DNA of 64,000 nucleotides, from NCBI RefSeq assembly GCF_000159695.1, contig NZ_CM000955.1, positions 1,189,473 through 1,253,472 of the forward strand. The letters run 5' to 3'. Positions 19,085-27,155 of this stretch are shown here, piece by piece. The translations under genes were made by a program, and so were the position numbers. The DNA is from Finegoldia magna ATCC 53516 (GTDB taxonomy: Bacteria > Bacillota > Clostridia > Tissierellales > Peptoniphilaceae). Position 1 is the stretch's first letter; each line of letters begins with the position of its first letter. Below the pieces are notes generated by a model. The model worked only from the letters and a program-made list of their open reading frames with translations. It was not told the DNA's origin and made no database searches.

Positions 19085-19550
19085 ATTAAAAATGAGAGGC
19101 AAGGCGTTCAGTTTAATAGAGGTGATGGTGAGTCTGTTCATAATTTCTGTTGTGATTATGACTTGCGTTCTAAAATACGACTTCAAAACTGATGTCGCAT
19201 CCAGAAAAGAGATTAATACGCTTGTTAGCGATTTGAAAAGCGCGAGAAGTGTTGCGATGAATTCGGGACGAAGTATTCAATTTCGATTCGAGAAGAATTC
19301 CTATTATTTTTACGATTCTAATAAAATGAAGAATCTTTTTGAAAGAGATTTGAAAAATGGGACACTTAGCTTAAGTGAAGAAGGGACAAGTACTATAGAC
19401 TTTGGAAATATCGGGGCAAATATATCCAAATCCTCTGCGGCAACGCATTTTCCGACTATTTATTACGAAACCAAAACCAAAAACAAAACATACAAGATAA
19501 ATTGTTACATAGCGACAGGGAGAGTGGATGTAGATGAGACGAAAAACTAA
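19074..19550 (+). CDS. Pseudopilin with type IV prepilin leader (GspH/FimT-like)
   Basis: 158 residues. A short basic leader followed by GKAFSLIEVMVSLFIISVV gives the G/FxxxE processing site and hydrophobic stem helix of type IV pilins. The C-terminal half is globular, with beta-rich character. It overlaps the upstream gene by 11 bases and the downstream gene by 17, so all are coupled. Likely a component of a short pseudopilus; the partner ATPase and platform protein are not in this window. Confidence 0.8.
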   Translation: MFSRLKMRGKAFSLIEVMVSLFIISVVIMTCVLKYDFKTDVASRKEINTLVSDLKSARSVAMNSGRSIQFRFEKNSYYFYDSNKMKNLFERDLKNGTLSLSEEGTSTIDFGNIGANISKSSAATHFPTIYYETKTKNKTYKINCYIATGRVDVDETKN

Positions 19551-19857
19551 GGGATTCACGCTTTTGGAGGTTTTGTTTGCGATGTTTTTGGTGAGTCTTT
19601 GTGTGGTGGTGTACTATCCACAGCTCAAAAATGTGATTAAAATGCAAGATAAATCCTACACTGAAAATATTGTGCTACGCGATTTGGACAATTCTGTGGA
19701 ATATTTGAAGGCGCACGATGAGGTGGACTCATCAATTGTGGATGAGAATTCAAAAGTTGTGGTTACAAAGGATGATGTGGGAGATTTGGTCAAGGTAAAT
19801 GTCAAAGTAGTTAATGGAGATATTGCGAAAGATGTGTCATTTTACAAAGAAAAGTAG
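19534..19857 (+). CDS. Small pseudopilin with prepilin leader
   Basis: 107 residues, with leader MRRKTKG followed by FTLLEVLFAMFLVSLCVVV, a textbook type IV prepilin cleavage site with glutamate at +5. Small globular C-terminal part. Overlaps its neighbours on both sides. Similar in size to GspI-like minor pseudopilins; exact assignment is not possible from sequence alone. Confidence 0.8.
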   Translation: MRRKTKGFTLLEVLFAMFLVSLCVVVYYPQLKNVIKMQDKSYTENIVLRDLDNSVEYLKAHDEVDSSIVDENSKVVVTKDDVGDLVKVNVKVVNGDIAKDVSFYKEK

Positions 19858-20347
19858 GGGATTCACACTGCTTGAGGTTATGGTGAGTTTGTTCATATTT
19901 TCCGTAGTGTTGGGCGTGATTTTCCTATCGTTTAAGACAAACTTTACTATTATGCAATCAAGTGCGAATCTGAAAAACGACGTGGATGATGTCGACCACT
20001 GCGCATATTACATAAAAAACGAAATCGAAAAGTCGATGTCAGTGATTACAGAAAGACCGAATTGGACGCATTTCGACCGATCAATGGGATTTGTACTAGT
20101 AAAATATATTGACAAAAAGCAAAATTACGTGTATTTCACAAAAGAAGATGGCAAAATCATACGATACGCTTTCACAGATCCTAATAGTTTTGATGAATTG
20201 AAACAACACGGGCCCAACGGTAGGATAACTCAGAACAAACTCAAGGACAACGCCGATGATTTCACATTTAGTCAGGATGACAACTACATTTATTTGCAAG
20301 AAAATGGGAAGAAACTTGTGGTCTACATTGGAGATAAGATAAAATGA
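19814..20347 (+). CDS. Pseudopilin with prepilin leader (GspJ-like)
   Basis: Up to 177 residues; the internal ATG at 19832 gives a shorter leader ending KKSRG before FTLLEVMVSLFIFSVV, and is also plausible. The C-terminal region is about 140 residues. Order and size (H-like, I-like, J-like, then a K/PilX-like protein) parallel the minor pseudopilin clusters of type II secretion and type IV pili. The start lies within the preceding gene. Confidence 0.78.
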   Translation: MEILRKMCHFTKKSRGFTLLEVMVSLFIFSVVLGVIFLSFKTNFTIMQSSANLKNDVDDVDHCAYYIKNEIEKSMSVITERPNWTHFDRSMGFVLVKYIDKKQNYVYFTKEDGKIIRYAFTDPNSFDELKQHGPNGRITQNKLKDNADDFTFSQDDNYIYLQENGKKLVVYIGDKIK

Positions 20348-21324
20348 AACGAAAATCCAAAGCCTACATCAGCATTTACGCGCTCTACATGATATTCGTG
20401 CTGATGATTGTAATTGTTTTTGTGCTTGTCCAAGTGAAAAACATCAGAACTGTCAACGCCTACAAATACGACTACATTCAAGCCAGGGCGAATGCCTATT
20501 CAAGAGTTCGAATCATAAATCAAAGAAAGCTTTTTGATGAAAAGTTGAAGGAAAATTCTAATGCTGGGACATTTACCTTGCAGATTAAAGATATTCCAGA
20601 ATTAAGCAGTAAGACTAAGGTCGATTATTACGAAGAAAATGCTGGAGACAGGAAAGTTTTTTCATTTACAAGCAGTTACCCCGAAAATAATGGATCCAGA
20701 GTTACCACAATAATGGTGTATAAAAGAAAAAATCCATTTGAACATAGAATTATACCACAAGAAAAAATCGACGAATTGTTGCCGGAAATCGCAGAAGGAA
20801 AGCCGAGCATCGGACTAAAACAGTGTTTTATATTTTCACTGAACGATGAAACGTATTTCGTTGACAAAAAAATAGTCGATGAAAAATACAAGGAATTCAT
20901 AGCCGAAAAATCAGAAGAAAACAACGAAGAAATTTCAGAAAATGAAGAGGAAATTGTATCTGAAGATAATAACGAAGACAAAAAAATAGAAATAGATGAT
21001 GAATTCCTAACTAAATTAGTAGATTTTTCCAGAAAAGAGAAGAACATCGTGGTAGATTCTGAGGATATCACGATATTTAACGACGTTACGATAGATGGAG
21101 TGTTCATCGACAAGGGCAACGTGTTTTATGTAGAAAATGAAAAAGTACCAAAAACTCCTGAAATTACAGTAAATGGCATATTGATACTGGAAAATTCTGA
21201 GGCAAATAATTACAAAGTAAAAGGAGAATATTTGTCAACAAAGGAAGTCGACGTCGATTTTACAGAAGACAAAACAAAATACACGAGTAAAAAATACGAG
21301 TATGCTGGTAGTTATTACAAATAA
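20344..21324 (+). CDS. Membrane-anchored protein of the pseudopilin operon, PilX/GspK-like position
   Basis: 326 residues starting with a basic MKRKSKAY stretch and a single membrane helix (about 8-29) without a recognisable prepilin site. The exposed part includes an acidic low-complexity segment (about 190-220, Glu/Asn-rich). The position after three pseudopilins corresponds to PilX or GspK genes elsewhere, but no domain is recognised. ATG overlaps the previous stop. Confidence 0.55.
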   Translation: MKRKSKAYISIYALYMIFVLMIVIVFVLVQVKNIRTVNAYKYDYIQARANAYSRVRIINQRKLFDEKLKENSNAGTFTLQIKDIPELSSKTKVDYYEENAGDRKVFSFTSSYPENNGSRVTTIMVYKRKNPFEHRIIPQEKIDELLPEIAEGKPSIGLKQCFIFSLNDETYFVDKKIVDEKYKEFIAEKSEENNEEISENEEEIVSEDNNEDKKIEIDDEFLTKLVDFSRKEKNIVVDSEDITIFNDVTIDGVFIDKGNVFYVENEKVPKTPEITVNGILILENSEANNYKVKGEYLSTKEVDVDFTEDKTKYTSKKYEYAGSYYK

Positions 21325-21401
21325 TCGATGGAATGATTGAAACTCTACTTCGAAATGATGTATAATATATATATGATAAGCGAAAAAGGGAGGGTTTGCT
21401 T

Positions 21402-22019
21402 ATGAATAAATTTAAAAAAATAGATGAAATGAATGGCAAACGTTCTGAGCTTTACGACATTACTTACGAGATTTTCGAGTTTATGGGAGAAACGCTGGAT
21501 GTTCCGAAAAATCGTTTCAAAAACTCAAAACATGGGCTTTTGAAAATGGGACTAGTTGCATTCATCATCACAGCTTTCTTGGACTATTATTCAAGCTTTG
21601 ACACAATTGAATTTATCAGGAGAAACTATCTTGTAGGCTACATTTATTTTGCAATAAGATGCGTGTTCATATTCGCATTTGCGATTCTTAAATTCAAAAT
21701 AATTTATAGGGTAGCTAACAAGTTTTTCGTCAGAGATGATTGGCGAAAAGACGAGAACTACAGCATATTGCTACTTGTAATGTTCCAAGCGGCGATATCC
21801 ATGGCGTTTTATCCATTGGGAGTTTACATCGTAATCGCTGAGGCAATCGTGATATTGTTGTTTTTCATTGGACTTACAATCAAAAACTTCAAATTTGAAA
21901 AACTACCATACATCATCATCACATTCATGTCTTTGTATATTGGGTTGCGATTCGTCAGACTTTTCATCTACAACTTAGTGATAAACTGGATAGAAACAAC
22001 GAACATTGTTTTCTTATAA
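21402..22019 (+). CDS. Polytopic membrane protein, unknown
   Basis: 205 residues from the ATG at 21402, preceded by GGGAGGG; the in-frame TTG at 21396 is too close to that site. A -10 box TATAAT lies at about 21360. A cytoplasmic N-terminal segment of about 45 residues is followed by four to five membrane helices. No family is recognised. It stands alone between the pilin operon and a convergent lipoprotein gene. Confidence 0.7.
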   Translation: MNKFKKIDEMNGKRSELYDITYEIFEFMGETLDVPKNRFKNSKHGLLKMGLVAFIITAFLDYYSSFDTIEFIRRNYLVGYIYFAIRCVFIFAFAILKFKIIYRVANKFFVRDDWRKDENYSILLLVMFQAAISMAFYPLGVYIVIAEAIVILLFFIGLTIKNFKFEKLPYIIITFMSLYIGLRFVRLFIYNLVINWIETTNIVFL

Positions 22020-22023
22020 CACA

Positions 22024-22049
22024 AACGCTCACAACTGTGGGCGTTTTTT
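22024..22049 (+). terminator. Terminator of 21402 gene
   Basis: AAACGCTCACA / GTGGGCGTTT stem followed by TTTT. Confidence 0.85.
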
Positions 22050-22082
22050 AAATGCAAAAATACAAAATTACACAAAAAAATT

Positions 22083-22116
22083 AAAAAGGTAAGCTCATAA
22101 AAGCCTACCTTTTTAA
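22083..22116 (-). terminator. Terminator of YdjY-like lipoprotein gene
   Basis: Imperfect AAAAAGGTA / TACCTTTTT stem, T-rich on both sides, just downstream of the minus-strand lipoprotein gene. Confidence 0.75.
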
Positions 22117-22139
22117 ATAGAGAATTTTAAATGAAATGG

Positions 22140-22877
22140 TTAGTTAGCTAATTTGTATGTGATAATTACAGGTGTTTTGTCAGCTGGAACTGAATCAGCC
22201 AAAGTGTATTTTACTCCGTCTTTTTCGTCAGCGCCGATTAATTGTGATGCGTTTGAAGTTATTCCTAAAGGACAACTTTGTAAGCATGTCATGCAACCTG
22301 TATTCATATCTTTTGCTGGTTTTTGGTTACCACCAAATCTGATGTCGATTTCTTTTCCTGAAGAATCTTTGATTACATCGTTGATTCCCAATTCGTTGTC
22401 AGAACCTTGGAATTTGAATGAAATATCGATCTTGTCACCTTTAACGGCTTCTTTTCCCATGTTATCCATTGTAACGTTGTTGCCTGGTTTTGCACCGATT
22501 TTTTCTAATGCATCGTACAAATCGTTTTGGTTAGAATATGATACAAACATTGATTGTCCGTTGTTCTTACCTGATTTTGCAACGATAGCATGCATTGTGC
22601 TTTCTTTTTTGAATTTATCGTTAACTTCAGCGTAAACTTTGATTTGTTTGTTAGCTTCGTCAACAATCATAGGATTATCAGCAGTTGGTTCTTGTGCTTC
22701 TTCCTTCTTTTCTTCAGTCTTTTCTTCAGTTTTTTCTTCTTTCTTTTCTTCAGTTTTTTCTTCTGTCTTTTGTTCTGTAGAAGAAGTTTGTTTATTATCT
22801 TCCTTAGAACATCCTGCGAACATTAAACTTGCCATTAATAATAATGCTAAAATTTTGAATTTCTTCATTAAAGTCAT
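22140..22877 (-). CDS. YdjY-domain lipoprotein with cysteine motif
   Basis: 245 residues. The signal peptide ends in LMFAGC, a lipobox, so it is anchored outside the membrane. A Lys/Glu-rich linker of TEEK-type repeats (about 33-62) follows, then a YdjY-like domain carrying CMTCLQSCPLGITSN (about residues 200-214) near its end. The three cysteines could bind a metal or form disulfides; no activity is established for the family. The first ATG is used, but one three codons later is equally possible. Confidence 0.75.
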   Translation of the reverse strand: MTLMKKFKILALLLMASLMFAGCSKEDNKQTSSTEQKTEEKTEEKKEEKTEEKTEEKKEEAQEPTADNPMIVDEANKQIKVYAEVNDKFKKESTMHAIVAKSGKNNGQSMFVSYSNQNDLYDALEKIGAKPGNNVTMDNMGKEAVKGDKIDISFKFQGSDNELGINDVIKDSSGKEIDIRFGGNQKPAKDMNTGCMTCLQSCPLGITSNASQLIGADEKDGVKYTLADSVPADKTPVIITYKLAN

Positions 22878-23046
22878 CTCTTTTCTTAAAAATTTTTATT
22901 GTTATTTGTTTCCTCATTAATATTATAGCTATATTTTATCATAGTTTTAACACTTCATTTATTGCAAAATCTAATAAATAACATACTATTTATAAGCTGA
23001 GTAAATAAATGAAATCTACGGTATAATAATAAAAGAGGTGATTAGC

Positions 23047-23307
23047 GTGAAAAAATACGGAGAAGACGTGGCAATTGTAGAAGAAAATCCTAAACCTACG
23101 AAAATTTACGACAATAATCTACGTCAAGGAGAACAAATCGTAATAAAAAAGGGAACACCTACTATTAAAAAATTGTACTACGAAGATATCAACGGACAAC
23201 CTACAATTAAAAAGGAAGAAATAATCGAAGAAGGCTCTCCAACTGTTATAAGAGTTGGAACAAAGGGGATTGTTAACGATTTGAATGTCTCAAAATCAGA
23301 CATGTGA
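23047..23307 (+). CDS. Small G5-like domain protein without signal peptide
   Basis: 86 residues from GTG at 23047, set by AAAGAGG upstream; a GTG nine bases earlier overlaps that site. The pattern KGTPTIKKLYYEDINGQPT then SPTVIRVGTKG resembles the end of a G5 domain, which normally sits in secreted cell-wall proteins. No signal peptide or membrane helix is seen. A TATAAT-like box stands just upstream, so it is probably expressed by itself. It may be a domain fragment or a distinct cytoplasmic family. Confidence 0.55.
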   Translation: MKKYGEDVAIVEENPKPTKIYDNNLRQGEQIVIKKGTPTIKKLYYEDINGQPTIKKEEIIEEGSPTVIRVGTKGIVNDLNVSKSDM

Positions 23308-23385
23308 TAAAATTCTACGTTTGTGGTATAGTTATAGTAGAAATGAATTGTAAAATTCATTCAAAATTTACAAGGGGGAAATATT

Positions 23386-23970
23386 ATGGCAAGCTTAAAA
23401 GGTACAAAAACAGCTACTAATTTAATGGCAGCATTTGCAGGGGAAAGTCAAGCAAATATGCGTTATACATATTTTGCTAACACAGCAAAAAAAGAAGGCT
23501 ACGTTCAAATTTCTATGATTTTTGAAGAAACAGCAAGAAATGAAATGGCTCACGCAAAAAGATTCATGAAATTCTTGGCTGAAGATTTACAAGACGCTGA
23601 AATAGAAATCGAAGCAGGATTCCCAGTTCACTTAGGAGACACTAAGACTAACCTAAAATCTGCAGCAGAAGGAGAACACTTCGAAAATTCTGAAATGTAT
23701 CCAGAATTCTCAAAAATCGCTGAAGAAGAAGGATTCAAGGAAATCGCACGCGTATTCACTGAAATCGGAGAAGTTGAAGAAGCTCACGAAAAAAGATACA
23801 GAAAATTATTAGAAAACATCGAAAAAGAAAAAGTATTCGAAAGAGAAGAAGTTTACTTATGGAAATGCAACAACTGTGGCTACATTCACGAAGGTAAAAC
23901 AGCACCTAAGAAATGCCCAGCATGTGATCACCCACAAGGATTCTTCGAAATCTTCAAAGAAACTTATTAA
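23386..23970 (+). CDS. rbr: Rubrerythrin
   Basis: Diiron peroxidase of anaerobes that reduces hydrogen peroxide. The N-terminal ferritin-like domain has ESQANMRYTYFA and EETARNEMAHAKRF metal-ligand helices, and a second pair near residues 95-130 (EIGEVEEAHEKRY). The C-terminal rubredoxin-like domain has two CxxC pairs (CNNCGY, CPAC). At 194 residues it has normal length. GGGGG precedes the ATG, and a strong hairpin terminator follows. Confidence 0.97.
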   Translation: MASLKGTKTATNLMAAFAGESQANMRYTYFANTAKKEGYVQISMIFEETARNEMAHAKRFMKFLAEDLQDAEIEIEAGFPVHLGDTKTNLKSAAEGEHFENSEMYPEFSKIAEEEGFKEIARVFTEIGEVEEAHEKRYRKLLENIEKEKVFEREEVYLWKCNNCGYIHEGKTAPKKCPACDHPQGFFEIFKETY

Positions 23971-23995
23971 AATTAGACAATATTAGTAAAATCAA

Positions 23996-24036
23996 AGTCC
24001 TCAAAGGTTACTTTTAAACCTCTGAGGACTTTTTGT
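23996..24036 (+). terminator. Terminator of rubrerythrin gene
   Basis: AAGTCCTCAAAGGTT paired with AACCTCTGAGGACTT followed by TTT. On the other side it abuts the truncated AbiEii frame. Confidence 0.9.
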
Positions 24037-24037
24037 C

Positions 24038-24118
24038 TTAAATATTACTAGTTTTTTCGCAAATAATATTCTTCGCTAAATTTCTTATCTTTGCTTTGAT
24101 GCTTTCTATATTAATCAC
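24038..24118 (-). pseudogene. Truncated AbiEii-type toxin, first 26 codons only
   Basis: A GTG overlapping the abiEi stop opens a frame reading VINIESIKAKIRNLAKNII and then CEKTSNI before TAA. The opening matches the usual start of AbiEii nucleotidyltransferase toxins (IESIKAKxRNLAKE). The catalytic domain, normally 250 or more residues, is missing, and sequence passes straight into the rubrerythrin terminator. The toxin has therefore been deleted while its antitoxin remains. Confidence 0.6.
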
Positions 24119-24702
24119 GATAATACCTCTATATATTTTCTTACATCCTCTTCAATATTAAACATCCTACTGTATTTAATAAGTCTTCTAAGATTTTTGT
24201 TATTTGATTTAAAATATCTTGTAATTCCATCCGTGAAAATTTGAGTATCAATTTTTTTCCTGTTCATTACAATATCGCAAATCGTCCTATCAATATCGTA
24301 GACAGCAACGTTATTTCCCAATGGAGTTTCAATTTCTGAAATTCCCACATCAAAAAAATCTTTCTGAATATAATGTAACTTCAAATTATTATATCTTTTT
24401 TTAATATGACTTGCATTATAACCCTGTGGCACGGATATATGAAAAATATTTGGCGTTCTGTCTGATAAATCATGAAGGTATAACGCTGTTTGATGTGAAA
24501 AAACAATCCTCTTGCTTTTAGAAGAAATCAGAACGAAATCATCAGTCAGTTCACCGTTGACTTGGTAAACTCCAGGGCGTAGCCTTTCCAATTTGCCAAC
24601 ATTTGATAAATCTGACAAAATTTGTCTGTGATAGCCAAGTTTCATCGCATCTTCATTTGTAATTATTGAATTATTTTCTAAATGATTTTTCAATGAATTC
24701 AT
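24115..24702 (-). CDS. AbiEi-type antitoxin of a type IV toxin-antitoxin system
   Basis: 196 residues from ATG at 24702 (an in-frame GTG lies 15 bases upstream, inside the operator). An N-terminal winged-helix (about 1-50, ITNEDAMKLGYHRQILSDL) is followed by the AbiEi domain with RLRPGVYQV and SHQTALYLHDLSDRTP. In the family this protein represses its own promoter and neutralises AbiEii. The toxin gene that should follow is truncated. The promoter carries a perfect 15-base inverted repeat, so autoregulation is probably intact. Confidence 0.85.
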   Translation of the reverse strand: MNSLKNHLENNSIITNEDAMKLGYHRQILSDLSNVGKLERLRPGVYQVNGELTDDFVLISSKSKRIVFSHQTALYLHDLSDRTPNIFHISVPQGYNASHIKKRYNNLKLHYIQKDFFDVGISEIETPLGNNVAVYDIDRTICDIVMNRKKIDTQIFTDGITRYFKSNNKNLRRLIKYSRMFNIEEDVRKYIEVLS

Positions 24703-24714
24703 ATATCTCACCGT

Positions 24715-24758
24715 CACTTTCGCTTTAATTATACAATATTAAAGCGAAAGTGTAAACA
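24715..24758 (-). promoter_or_regulatory. abiEi promoter with perfect 15-bp operator palindrome
   Basis: CACTTTCGCTTTAAT (24715-24729) and its exact complement (24738-24752) flank an 8-base spacer. On the minus strand TTTACA and TATAAT are 17 bases apart, and the palindrome covers the whole promoter. AbiEi proteins are known to bind inverted repeats in their own promoter. Confidence 0.8.
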
Positions 24759-24816
24759 ACAACCATCCAAGTCAACAAAATTTTACGTAAAATTTGCCAA
24801 GATTTTACTAAAAACA

Positions 24817-24845
24817 TTGACAATTGGCGGAAAATAGTATATAAT
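24817..24845 (+). promoter_or_regulatory. Strong promoter of YitT leader RNA
   Basis: Perfect TTGACA and TATAAT with 17-base spacing. Transcription should start near 24852, leaving a leader of about 260 nucleotides. Confidence 0.9.
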
Positions 24846-24851
24846 TTCGTT

Positions 24852-25069
24852 GTAATTATTTATCTATGGGTACCAAATACGATTATTTGGTAGTTTTTAT
24901 CTGATGACTATTGCTCGATAAAGAGCCTGGAAAGCATCTGATGTGATACTCTTATAGGCTAAAAAGAACAATAAGGTTCAGAGTTTTTACAAGAAAAAAT
25001 CAGCAAACAAAAAAGCATCAAAACCAGAGATTGCAAAGGCAAGTTAAACTTGAACCGCAGTCTTTTTTT
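24852..25069 (+). promoter_or_regulatory. Structured leader with terminator/antiterminator, unassigned
   Basis: A 218-nucleotide leader. The first hairpin is ACCAAATA-CGAT-TATTTGGT and a long-range pair is AGCCT/AGGCT. A terminator at 25028-25069 has an AGATTGC/GCAGTCT stem, an inner CAAGT/ACTTG stem and T7. GGTTCA (24975-24980) can pair with TGAACC (25051-25056), which would break the terminator. The sequence TTGAACCGCAG weakly recalls a T-box, but UGGN and stem I motifs are absent. I could not match it to TPP, SAM, FMN, lysine, purine, glycine, preQ1, ZTP, THF, M-box, c-di-GMP or c-di-AMP classes. Confidence 0.6.
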
Positions 25070-25114
25070 CGTGGTCAATTTTAACTTCCTAATTTCTAAA
25101 CGGGGGAAGATAAA

Positions 25115-25768
25115 ATGCTTAGTAGAATGCTAAAATTTTTCGGATTAACTAAAAAAGGATTATTAAAAATAATCCTAGGATGTGCTATCATGGCGTTTGC
25201 AGTAGTGAACGTACATAAACAATCAGGCGTGACTGAGGGCGGAGTGCTTGGAATGATGTTGTTTTTGAACAAAATCTTCGGATTTGATCAATCAATAACA
25301 TCAGTAATATTGGATGTAAGCTGCTACGTTCTTGGATTTTCGATAATGGGATTTGATTTTGTGAAGAAAGCTTTCGTAGCCACAATGTCATTTGCAGTAT
25401 TTGCGAAATTCTTCAATATTATTGGGCCGGTGTTACCAAGTATGTACGATGTGCCATTGTTAGCAAGTATTGTCGGAGGAATCTGCATCGGATTGGGATG
25501 CGGACTTGTAGTAAGTGAAGGTGGAGCAGCAGGTGGAGACGACGCCTTAGCAATGACGATTTCCACAAAATCGGGACTCAAAATATCATTAGCGTATTTG
25601 TTCTCAGATATAATAGTGTTGGCACTGTCACTTATGTATATTCCAGTCAACAGAATTATGTTCTCACTTTTGACAACTGTAATATCATCATTTTTGATAG
25701 GACAATTCGAAGTAGAACTTCCAAATTCAGAAATCAAAATGGCAAATCAAGCCGTATCAAAAGCTTAA
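25115..25768 (+). CDS. YitT family (DUF161) membrane protein
   Basis: 217 residues with five to six membrane helices. SGVTEGGVLGMMLFLNKIFG, GGICIGLGCGLVVSEGGAAGGDD and the following helices are typical of YitT-type proteins, here lacking the usual C-terminal DUF2179 cytoplasmic domain. The transported substrate of the family is not known. The gene stands alone behind a long regulated leader, so its ligand may be sensed by the leader RNA. GGGGGA precedes the ATG. Confidence 0.8.
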   Translation: MLSRMLKFFGLTKKGLLKIILGCAIMAFAVVNVHKQSGVTEGGVLGMMLFLNKIFGFDQSITSVILDVSCYVLGFSIMGFDFVKKAFVATMSFAVFAKFFNIIGPVLPSMYDVPLLASIVGGICIGLGCGLVVSEGGAAGGDDALAMTISTKSGLKISLAYLFSDIIVLALSLMYIPVNRIMFSLLTTVISSFLIGQFEVELPNSEIKMANQAVSKA

Positions 25769-25770
25769 AT

Positions 25771-25798
25771 AAATCAAGCCTTGTGCTTGATTTTTTTA
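25771..25798. terminator. Bidirectional terminator between yitT and DUF4177 gene
   Basis: AAATCAAGC-CTTGT-GCTTGATTT followed by TTTT. The same hairpin occurs after the ABC ATPase at 28876-28901. Confidence 0.85.
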
Positions 25799-25987
25799 TT
25801 GCTCACATTCTCTTTCAAACACCAAATCAATTTTAGGATTGTATCCAATAGCTATTTTAGTTTTATTGATAGTAGTCACAAACCTAAAACCTTCCTTAGC
25901 ATAATCATCTATGATTTTTTTATAATCATCTGATGCTAATCCACAAGTTCTCACTTCAACATATTTGTATTCGTATTTTTGTTTCAT
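25796..25987 (-). CDS. DUF4177 family small protein
   Basis: 63 residues with the compact beta-alpha-beta pattern of DUF4177: YEYKYVEV at the start, YKKIIDDYAKEGFRFV in the middle and LVFERE at the end. Function unknown in all members. GAGGAG lies just upstream of the start on the minus strand. It is transcribed alone and faces yitT. Confidence 0.75.
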   Translation of the reverse strand: MKQKYEYKYVEVRTCGLASDDYKKIIDDYAKEGFRFVTTINKTKIAIGYNPKIDLVFERECEQ

Positions 25988-26126
25988 GATAATCTCCTCA
26001 ATTTATTTTTCTGTTAATAGATTATTACCCAAAATTTTAAAATAATATATCAAATGATTTACAAATACAATAATAAGATATATAATCGGGTTAAGAAAAC
26101 GATGTGCAAAATCAAAGGAGGGGGAT

Positions 26127-27155
26127 ATGAGACTCAAAGACAATAAAATAATAATCCTATTGATATTTCTGACTAGTTCGATATTGATATTTGGATTTAA
26201 TTATTTATATGGGAACAACAGAAAACCTTCTCCTTATTTTATGAGTGACAAATTTATAGCTTTTGAATCAAACAATAATAATCATAGTCTTGACTTTCTT
26301 AATATGAATGAAAGTATATCAGTTGTAGCTGAAATAAAAAACTCCAAAGATGTTGCAATATATGATCCAGTGATGAAATACTATATGGGTTCTACAAAAA
26401 TAATTGATCCAACTACCTTTAGGTATTTTTCAAAAGAAGATTACAAAAACAAAAATAATGTGTCTATTTTGATATATCCAGTGACTTATTATGTAGAAGG
26501 GAAAATATCTGGTTACGATAAAAAAGAAATAGAAGATAAGTATCATACTGAGATAATTAATATGTTTGATGTTCAATCTTACATTGCTAATGATGGAAAA
26601 GTCGATGTAGTGAGAAATCTATTCACAATTAAACCAGAAAACATTTCAACACTTTACATAGACTCTAGTGATGATAAGTCATTAAAAGCGATTGCAGAAT
26701 CTCTTGAAAAAATCGGATACAAGAGAAAAGAAATCAAAATGTACGATAAGCTTACTTTGAGGGATTTAATAAAATCATATCCAGAATACAAGGTGTATGC
26801 TCAGTTTATTACTAATAGCACGGTCATGGCTTTGGCAATGTATGCAATTTCATTGTGGATGTTTTTGAACAAATACAAGAAATTCGTAATTGTAAGCGCA
26901 AATTTTGGTGCAAAACTAAAAGACATCATGAAGATGTTCATTGAAAAAGCCTTGGCGTATAGTTTTATAACATGTGCAATATCAACAGCGTTGACGTATG
27001 GATATCTTACAATTATTAATGAAAACAAAATTACGATTTTTCTGATATTGCAATTGCAGATTATTTTAATAATATTGACAGTGATTTTGAGTGCTTTAAG
27101 AGTTAAACTCAGCTACGATGATTTTGAAAAAGAGGTCTTGTATGATAAAAGATAA
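26127..27155 (+). CDS. FtsX-type ABC permease subunit 1
   Basis: 342 residues. One N-terminal helix (about 8-28), a large outside domain (about 30-225) and three C-terminal helices (about 228-330), the MacB/FtsX topology. The first of a three-gene operon with a second permease and an ATPase. The substrate is unknown; similar triads expel antimicrobial peptides or modulate cell-wall enzymes. AAAGGAGGGGG precedes the ATG. Confidence 0.75.
   Translation: MRLKDNKIIILLIFLTSSILIFGFNYLYGNNRKPSPYFMSDKFIAFESNNNNHSLDFLNMNESISVVAEIKNSKDVAIYDPVMKYYMGSTKIIDPTTFRYFSKEDYKNKNNVSILIYPVTYYVEGKISGYDKKEIEDKYHTEIINMFDVQSYIANDGKVDVVRNLFTIKPENISTLYIDSSDDKSLKAIAESLEKIGYKRKEIKMYDKLTLRDLIKSYPEYKVYAQFITNSTVMALAMYAISLWMFLNKYKKFVIVSANFGAKLKDIMKMFIEKALAYSFITCAISTALTYGYLTIINENKITIFLILQLQIILIILTVILSALRVKLSYDDFEKEVLYDKR

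Noticed and set aside
25041-25063. T-box-like TTGAACCGCAG in the YitT leader
   Set aside because: The essential UGGN that pairs with the tRNA end is not present, and no stem I motifs (AGUA, GNUG) or specifier loop are recognised.
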